Positions 56,441 through 64,000 of a DNA stretch of 64,000 bases are shown here, piece by piece. The number at the start of each line of letters is the position of its first letter. Position 1 is the stretch's first letter. Position numbers and translations under genes: made by a program. The stretch is from Chlorokybus atmophyticus (Eukaryota; Streptophyta; Chlorokybophyceae; Chlorokybales; Chlorokybaceae), in the NCBI GenBank assembly GCA_009103225.1, contig RHPI01002264.1, positions 37,633-101,632 of the forward strand, in the 5' to 3' direction. The notes under the pieces are model-generated. The model ran no database searches and had not been told where the DNA came from. It worked only from the letters and a program-made list of their open reading frames with translations.

Positions 56441-58373
56441 CTATATGCATCTGTGGCGGTTGCAGAGGATGCGCTTGTCAGCGTCAAAGCGATTGACGCA
56501 GCACAATTTGCACATATTCACTGCACACTTTACTGCAGGTTTTACTCCGCAAAGGCACGTGCTCTTCGGCCCAATATCCTCAAGCATCATCCGCTTCTTC
56601 TCCCTATTCCTCTGCTGCCGTGCATGTATTGGGGCCTCCTGCAGCTCGCGCCTCCACTCGACTCGCCATGGTGTGTAAAACATGCATTCCTCATCATCTG
56701 CATGGTGGCTCACCTGCCAGGTTGCTACACATCAGACACATGATGTAAATCTGTTGTTCTACAGCGCAAAAAGCTGCCACAACATCCACAACAGACGACA
56801 TTGTCAGCGGCACACTACGTCAAGGGTCGCCTTAAAGGGTGTACGCCCTATAAATACAACTGTCACACCTTGCCAGATGATGCATGATCAACAATGACAA
56901 CAAGCACATTGATCCAACATACACAGCATTCCCGGCCTGCCTTGCACCGCGTGCATAGGTGATGAATTGCTGATGTGCAAGGCATTGCATCCAACATCAC
57001 CTCTCCACAAGTGAGGCAGTACACGGACGTCTGGTCCTGCAGCAGTTTCCACAGCCGATCCTGCAGCAGAGCTTGTGCTCGCAAACCAAGCTCGCTTCCC
57101 TTCTGAACATGAAGCTGCAAAGTCACCCTCAACTCCGTAGCCGCGTCCACAAGACTCCGTCGCCACAGGCTTGGCAACCGATGTGACGGCCAATTGAGAG
57201 CAAACCTGCCCAAACAACGCAATAACATTGCACTGTCAACTTTGAGTGCGTTTGACTGTACACAACAATAGCAGGTACATTGCGTGCTTCCCTGCGTAAA
57301 TGAATGCCAGGTTCCACACATGCTCACAGGCATGCACACGTGGGCACATGGATGAGTGTCTGCAAGAGCATATGCACTTACGTTTGTGCATGTGCATATG
57401 CACGAGTGCACATTCACGTGCGTGTGCATGTGCATGCATGTGTGCAGGCAAGCTTAACTACATACAGTCAATGAAGGCCATGTTGGCTGCAAACACCAGA
57501 TATGCAAACGTGCATGCATGCCCACCTTGCCTTGTCTCTGTCCATAGCATTACAATGACAATCGTCCTCTGCGGCTGCCCACACCTCATCCGAACCATCA
57601 CTGTCATTTGCATCATCACTGTCATCCGCATTAACGCCAACCGCCACCAAGTTACTGTAGTCGTGAAACCCTCGCCATGCGCCCCCTGCAATATGACAGT
57701 CTTCTGCGCCGAGGAAGGCCTGCATCACGTTGTCTACGCTGCTGGACGCTATGTCTTCAGTGGAGTCACCAAGTGCAATGACATTGCAAAGACTTGGCCC
57801 TGCGCAAGTCGAAGTTTACAATAAGCTGCCAATGAGGAAGAAGTAATCACGACAGCAGAAAGTACAGCACGATATTGCTTATGCTTGCTTGAATTGCTGG
57901 ATATACTGTGCACGCCTTTGGACCAGATTGTGCACGCTTTTTCTCAACTTTTGCAAATGCATTGTCTGAACTTGAGCGGTGAAATGCTCGCCAACGTATG
58001 GGATGACGTGCACCACAACGACAATGACAACTCCTTACCCACTCCAGGGTTGCATGTTCGCTTAGACCCCAAACCCACCTGCGTTCAGCCGCAGGAGGCT
58101 AGGTGGCAGCACCTTGGCCCAGCGCAGCGCTGGGGAGGCCGCCCAGCCCGCGGCGGCGAGACCGGGCGGAAGGGCATGAATGAAGCGGAGCTCCTCCCCT
58201 GCAGCAAGCTCACAGTCACTACCATCGGCATCATTAAGATCATGGCCGTCCCTTCCTCCACCTCCTCGACCCTTTCCTCCTTACTCACCGAGGGGCAGGT
58301 GCTCGCCGATGATGCGCAGCAGCTCAGGCGGCAAGGCGGCCGTCTGGCCAGGAAGCGACATCCCCGACGGCAT
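56441..58373 (-). CDS. F-box-like protein with two cysteine-rich motifs (unassigned family)
   Basis: Five exons: 58373-58289, 58198-58079, 57799-57526, 57205-56869, 56713-56441; 362 residues, phases close. Residues ~15-60 resemble an F-box (L-P-P-E-L-L-R-I-I-G-E-H-L-P-L, later L-R-W-A-K-V-L). A middle region has G-G-A-W-R-G-F-H-D-Y and an Asp-rich stretch. Exon 4 carries a zinc-binding-like C-x2-C ... C-x2-C-x5-C-C-x2-C cluster. The last exon is basic and ends with C-L-C-G...C-x3-C-x2-C-C and a closing C-x2-H. F-box proteins usually act as SCF ubiquitin-ligase adaptors; that role is inferred from the weak F-box only. A decayed tandem copy lies at 59.2-61.1 kb. Confidence 0.72.
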
Positions 58374-59254
58374 GGCGCCCACCGCCGCCGCCGCCGCCGA
58401 GCGTCGCGATGAGGGTATGTTTGGTTGTTGCGTGCTACCAGCTGGAACGCTTGAACTGCTTGAACGCTTGAACGCTTGAACTTGAACGTTTGAATAAGGC
58501 AACCTGGCAGCCCACGTCGTCGCCGGAAGAGATGCGAGAATGGCGGGGAAGTGCAGAAAGTTTGAAATTGTCACGTCAAGCACAGTTGCAGTCTACTCAC
58601 TGTAGGCCTACTGGGTAAGCTTGGCTTACAACTCGTGAGGCTACAGGGCGTAGCGAGTCACTGCTTCTACAAGTAGTGACCAGCAACTACTCCGGACGAG
58701 TGGCTACAGAATGTACAAGAGAAAATATGCTAGAATATGTGCAACCACCATGTAGGTGCCATGTTGTAGACTCACCAATCGATGTGGTTTACTAAAGGGC
58801 TAGGCCTAATGTAAAGTTATGGCCTCGGCCGTGGAGAATCTCTCATCGCGGCTTGAGGCGCGAGAACTCAAAGAGGGGTGGTGGCAAACAACCGGTCCAT
58901 GTGCTGCAGGCATAACTTGCGACAGGAGCACCACCGCCACCAAGTGCGTCATCGTTGCTCCCTCGCGCCCGACACATCAACACCACAACATCAAACTGCA
59001 CATTGTAACCCATACCACTAAAGTTGCTGGCACGAATTGGACTGCACAGCAAGTGCCACTGGGCTGGTCTGGACACATCATCAGGAAAGAAGTAGTACCA
59101 CATCTGAACACATTGATTGACACTTGTGCAACACTAACCACAGTCTCCTGTAAACTGCTGTACACAATAAGACCGACTTGCTATGTATGCTACGTATGTA
59201 CACAATTTTAGACGCACACGCAGCCCACAGGCCTAAGTGCATCAGTGGCGGGTG
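58374..59254. other. Intergenic region between the two F-box copies
   Basis: No recognised gene. 58440-58500 contains a short run of CTTGAACG repeats. A plus-strand open stretch at 58819-59211 has no similarity I recognise, and its 3' half overlaps duplicated noncoding sequence (59005-59105 matches about 56205-56330). Confidence 0.55.
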
Positions 59255-61098
59255 CAGCGGGTGCACTCATCAGCGTCACGCCGACCAGCACACCTTGCAG
59301 AAACAGGCTATCATTTGCAAGCCGTCCCCCCGGCAGACGCACTTGCTCTTCGGCCCAGTATCATCATGCATCATCCGCTTCTTCTCCCTCTTCTGCCGCT
59401 GCCGCGCACATATTGGGACCTATTGCAGCTCGTGTCTCCACTCCGCTCGCAACGGAGCGTAAAGCATGCATTCCTTGTCATCTGCGTCGTGGCCCACCTG
59501 CCAGGTTGCTACACGTCAGGCGCAGGACAAGAATGTTGTTGTTCAACACCTTCTGATGCAGTGCAAATAGCTACTGAACGCCCACAGGAGCCCAACTCAG
59601 CAACACACCACGTCAACAAAACAACTTATAGGGTATACAGTTTACAAGACGTACAACTGACACACCTTATCGAATGATGCATTACACACGTGCCAACAAG
59701 CATATCAACCTGGCATGCACAGACTTCCCTGGACCGTGTGCATCAGTTCATGAGTTGCTGTTGTGCAAGGCATTGGATGCATGCTAGAGAAGACACTATC
59801 ACCATGCAAGCCCCAACATCACCTCTCCAGAAGTGAGGCAGTACACGGACGTCTCGTCCTCGTCCCGCAGCAGTTCCAGCCGCCCCTGCAGCAGCGCTTG
59901 TGCTCGCAGCTTAAGCTCGCTTCTCTTGCATATAAAGCTGCAGAGTCACCCCTAACTTCAATGCCGCGTCCACAAGTCTCCGCCGCCACAGACTTGGCCG
60001 CCGATGTGATTGCCAATCAAGCTCACACCTGCCCGATCCTCGAACTCTTACATTAATGTTCAGTTTGATTGTTGCTAACAAGTATGCACAAGCGTAATGC
60101 GTGTGATACATGCGTGTATAGACGAATGCCAGCTTGCACACATGCTCACAGGCATGCACACATGAGCACGTGTATGAGTGTCTGCATGCGTGCATATGCA
60201 TCAAGTGCGTATGCATCAAGTATGCACGCGCATGCGCCTACTTGTGTGCATACGTGCATGTGTACAGGCTTAGCTACGTGCACTCATAAAAGACAATGTT
60301 GGCTGCAACCACGAGCATTGGAACATGTACGCATTGTTTCATGGGTACCTTGCCTCGTGTCTGACCAAAGCAATACCACAGGAAACCTCCGCGGCTGCCC
60401 ATGACTCCTCCACAGCTTCAAAGACATAGGCAGCGCCACCAACCTTCATCAAGCTAGCGTAGTCGTCAGACCCTCGCCATGCGCCCCCGCCAATCAAAAA
60501 GGCTTCTGCGCTGAGGCATTCCTGCCTGTCTACACCGCTGGACTCCAGATCCTCCGTGAATCTGCCAAGTGCAATAACATTGCAAACACATGCCCCTACT
60601 CAAATCCGCGGTCTACAATAAGCTGCACGAAGACAAAGTAACAAGGACAGCAAGAGATTTAATGCACAGCACGGCATCACTCACGCATGCTTCACTTGCT
60701 TGACTAGGTGTAAATCACACCGTGCATTGCAACTGCCAACAGAAAGATGGTGCACCACAATGACAGCTTGTGATGGACAATAGGTTGAGCATGCTCACTT
60801 GTAATAAGACCCCAAACCCACCTGCATCCTGCCGCAGAAGGCCAGGTGGCACCACCTTGGCCCAGCGCAGCGCTGGAAAGGCCGCCCAGCCCACCGCGGC
60901 GAGGCGGGCGGGCAGGGGATGAGGCGGAGCTTCTCCCCTGCAGCAAGCTCACATTCAGCACCATCATAACCAAGATCGAAGCAATCCTTCTCCCCCTTCT
61001 CCTCCTCCTCACTCACCGAGAGGCAGGTGCTCGCCGATGACGCTTAGCAGCTCAGGCGGGAAGGTGGTCGCTTGGCTAGGAGACGCCGCCCGCGACAT
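59255..61098 (-). pseudogene. Second F-box/cysteine-rich gene copy, decayed
   Basis: Same exon order as the gene at 56441-58373. The first exon (61098-61017) is intact, with P-P-E-L-L-S-V-I-G-E-H-L-P-L. In the second exon (about 60953-60830) about 4 bases are missing relative to the paralogue, shifting the frame inside the F-box. The third exon region (about 60590-60400) keeps G-G-A-W-R-G-S-D-D-Y, and the fourth exon region (about 60030-59820) keeps L-W-R-R-R-L-V-D-A-A. The last exon (from 59497) has TAG where the paralogue has a Glu codon, before its cysteine motif. The conserved donors argue for recent decay. Function lost, unless an unrecognised splice form exists. Confidence 0.75.
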
Positions 61099-61300
61099 TG
61101 CGCCCCTGTGGCCCGCCGCCGCCTCCGCCGTCAAGCCTACAACCAAGGCTAGGGCTTCGCTGTGATGGTCGTTGTTGTTGCAGTCGTTGTCGGCATGGGC
61201 GGCGGCGTTTGTGCCGGCATTGTTGTCATCGGTATGTCCATGGCTGGGTTAGGGTTTGGGGGCAGTGCAGGTAGCATTTGAGCACACCTCGCCTTGCAGC
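61099..61300. promoter_or_regulatory. Divergent intergenic region between the F-box copy and COG2
   Basis: About 200 bases with GGC/GTTGTTG-rich sequence. It is the third head-to-head spacing of this size in the window. I see no TTGTGCG cluster here. Confidence 0.45.
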
Positions 61301-63990
61301 ATGGCGGCAGCGGCGGTAGGGCGGTCGGCGGGGTCTGTGTCGTCAAGGAGGTCGTTTGAGGCGGGGGCGGGGTTGGGGCCGTCCACCTCCGGCGCCTCGT
61401 TCTCCTCGCTGTTTGGAGACGACTCCGCCGCCGCGGCATGGCTGCGGCCATCCGCCTTTACCGCGCCAGCATGGGACTGCGAGGCGTACATTCAGGCAAG
61501 TTGCGGTTGTTGCTGTGCGCCAAATGGAAGTTAGTTGCAGCTCAGCTGCATTCGCAGTTCATTGGCAATGCTCAAACGTAAACGCCTCTGTTTGTGCTGT
61601 GTCTTTACTTCTTGTCATTCGGTGAGGTTATCAACAAGCACAAGCATTGATCAGTGTGCTGAAAATGCAAGGACTGGTCTGGTTGTCCTCATTTTGGATG
61701 CTGAATGTTCTGTAAGTTGTACTGTTGGCTGTTGGTTGTGCACATGCAAGAACTCACACAATGAATGACCAAGTGCTCGATACCTATCTGTAGTTGCACA
61801 CACGCTAGCGTGTTTATTCAAGCTCATCGCGTACACAACATGACATGTAAAGGATACCCTTCCTCCCCTTTGTGTCTTCAGGACCAAAGACGGGTGGTGG
61901 GCTTAGAGGAGCTACGCGGGGAGTTGTCTCGGCATCTGGCGCTGCTGCAGCGGGAGCTCGTGTCGCTGATCAACCAGGACTATGCGGACTTTGTGAGTCT
62001 GTCTACAATGCTTGTGGACGTGAGCGCGAAGGCCGCACGCATGCGCCCACCGCTGCAGGACCTGCGCGCGAAGCTTGTGGAGGTGCGTGCAGCTGCCGCT
62101 GCAGCCCTCGCCGCCCTGCAACAGGGCTTGGAGAAGCGTGCCGAGGCTGCAGCCGCCCGCCAGACGCTGGAGCTCCTGCTTGATGCCGCCCACGTGGCCT
62201 CAAAGGTGGAGAAGCTGCTCGCTGAGCAGGACGGAGGAGGGGGCGACAACGACAACGAGACTATTGAGAACGGCGTGCAAGGAAGTGCTGGGCGTATGCA
62301 ACACAACAAAAGTGAGGCTGCGAGGGCGAGGCTGCTTGAGCGTGTGGCCTCAGAAATGAACCGTCTGCGATTCCTTACCACACGGGGACAGGGTTTACCG
62401 CTTGTGACGGCGTTGGCTCCACGCGTTGAGGCCGCCGAGAAGGCCCTCGTGACGCGGCTCGAGGCGTGCTTGAGGCGCGGGTTGGCCACACGGGACTCAA
62501 AGGCGTTGTTCCACGTGCTGCAGGCGTTTCTGGCAGCTGAGCATGCGCGCACGGCCGAGCGCGTGGTGCGGGAAGTCCTCGTTGCTCCCCTTGTGGCTGA
62601 CGTATTCACTGCACCCGAGGCTTCCGGAGATGTGCTTCGTGCAGAGCTGCAGTCCATTGCACCCCGCACGCAAGAACAGTTGGGTTTCCTGCTCGAGCTG
62701 ACGCACGGGTCCGGCGCCCTTGCGCACGGCTTTGACTGGCTTGCAGCCTCCGTGCTGGCAGAAGTCTCGCAGCAGCTCACTCTGAGGCGAGCCGCTGCGC
62801 TTGGACCTGGCCTTCCTGCACTCTTTCATGCTCACTACCTCGCTGCATTGGATTTCCTCTGCGCCCTCGAGGCCATGTGTCCAACAAAAGCCGCAGTGCA
62901 AGCCTTTCGCGCGCACTCTGCGTACTCAGACTTTCTGGCGAAATGGAACCTCGGCGTGTACTTCACGCTTCGTTACCAGGACTTTGCCGGCGCTCTTGAT
63001 GCTGCGTTGGACCCGTCCCGATTGTGGGAGGCAGCTGCGGCCAAGTCCACGCTCTCTCTCGCAGCCTCGAATGTGCTAAACAACGCGCTCCTGCGCTGTT
63101 GGACACCCGACACTTTCCTGGCCGCACTCTCCCACCGCTTCTTGAAACTCTCACTGCAACTCCTGGCACGCTACCGCACGCGACTGGAAGAGGGTGTCCA
63201 CGCAATTACAGGCTTCTCTACTGCTGTTGGGTACGCCCCACAAGGGCAAGGCAGCGCCTCAGCTGTGCCTCCAACATGGGCGTCCTCGGCATCGCCTGAG
63301 GACTTTGTTCTGGTAATACTGTGTGTGTCAACATGTGCAATGACGCTGGTGGCTCGTGCAATGAGCTCTTGTTGATGGTAATACTGGCATTGCTATGTTC
63401 AGATGTACTGCGACATCCAGCGCTTATCTCAAGCGGTCCAGTCGCAGTTGTTGCCTCTCGTAGCAGGCTGCCTCTCGCATCTACCAGAGGCGGCTTCAAA
63501 AGTGAGTTGACAGATGTTGCCATCATCATTGATGAGCACTGCATCGTTACCAACAGTGTCAACCATGTTGTATGCACCAAAGCAATTGTCATTTGTCATG
63601 TAGGGTGCTCAGTCTGCTTTGCAAAACGCGGCAGAGTCCCTCGCTGCTTTGTCTCCAGCTATCATGGCTGTGGTGATGGACGCACTAACCGAGAAGTGCG
63701 CTGAGGTATGCAGAAGGTCACATTGGTCAGTTATCGTGTACAATGAGCTTGTGTCAGTACTAAGCTGTAGTGTCTTGTACCCATTGCTGCGCACAGGTGG
63801 TGAAGCAGCTGCGTAGCATTACAACACTGTACCGCATGACCAACAAGCCGATGCCCACGCGGCCTTCACATTTCGTGCCACTTATACTACAACCCTTGCG
63901 CGCATTTAGTGACGGAGAGCGAGCAGCGCTGTTGAGTCCAGAGCGCAGAACAGAGCTCGCGCATGGTGTAGCCCTCAAAGTTACCACCAG
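61301..63990 (+). CDS. COG2: COG2, conserved oligomeric Golgi complex subunit 2 (5' part)
   Basis: Exons 61301-61495, 61882-63312, 63403-63501, 63604-63705 and 63797-63990; the last ends at a donor (AG|GTGCCG), so the gene runs off the window. Residues 55-110 hold the COG2 signature: L-E-E-L-R-G-E-L, L-I-N-Q-D-Y-A-D-F and L-S-T-M-L. A long helical region follows, and the last exon has Y-R-M-T-N-K and P-T-R-P-S-H-F-V, also typical of COG2. COG2 is a lobe-A tether for retrograde vesicles at the Golgi. Intron 1 has a consensus GC donor (CAG|GCAAGT). The start ATG 61301 opens a Ser/Ala/Gly-rich N-terminus. Confidence 0.92.
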
Positions 63991-64000
63991 GTGCCGATGC

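Noticed and set aside
58819-59211. 130-codon plus-strand open stretch with good ATG context
   Set aside because: The second half overlaps noncoding sequence shared with the other copy of the tandem duplication; no conserved motif. Left as unassigned.
1-64000. CRISPR arrays, operons, bacterial promoters
   Set aside because: The window is intron-containing eukaryotic DNA; no regularly spaced repeats with unique spacers were seen.

Overview
The window is eukaryotic nuclear DNA from an unidentified microbial eukaryote, most likely a flagellated alga. The reasons are spliced genes with short exons and GT-AG (sometimes GC-AG) introns, a centriole-cartwheel protein gene (CEP135/BLD10 family), and a methyltransferase whose alanine/arginine-rich N-terminus resembles a plastid transit peptide. 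I could not place the species.

Left third (1-23.8 kb): three LTR retrotransposons nested like Russian dolls, each with a target-site duplication I could read. Element A (1408-23797) is a decayed Ty3/gypsy chromovirus-like element, TSD GCTGA. Its reverse-transcriptase gene is split by element B (5152-20814), TSD CCAA, on the minus strand. Element B is the most remarkable object here. It is a Ty3/gypsy element encoding gag, an unrecognised 425-aa ORF, protease, a C5-cytosine DNA methyltransferase, RT/RNase H and a DDE integrase ending in a PHD finger. From the second ORF to the PHD finger everything is in ONE reading frame, broken only by four single stop codons, each at a domain boundary. Its terminal repeats have a split direct-repeat order (A1-internal-B1-A2-B2), not simple LTRs. 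Element C (10121-14711), a Ty1/copia element, TSD GATAG, sits inside B's methyltransferase gene.

Middle (24-42 kb): a KxDL-motif protein (+), a papain-family cysteine protease (-) with degenerate partial copies beside it, an EXO1-type nuclease (-), a SAM methyltransferase (+) and a secreted glycoside hydrolase (-). The copies of the protease 5' exons and of the EXO1 3' end come from a local segmental duplication at 29-32 kb.

Right third (42-64 kb): TTC27 (-, 17 exons) head-to-head with CEP135/BLD10 (+, at least 39 exons, with a 221-N assembly gap), a tandem pair of F-box/cysteine-rich genes (-; the second copy decayed), and the 5' part of COG2 (+), which runs off the window. Three head-to-head pairs share intergenic promoters of only about 200-250 bp. 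Exon joins given for the host genes were derived by eye from splice consensus, reading-frame phase and family similarity; reading phase closes at every join listed except around the assembly gap.
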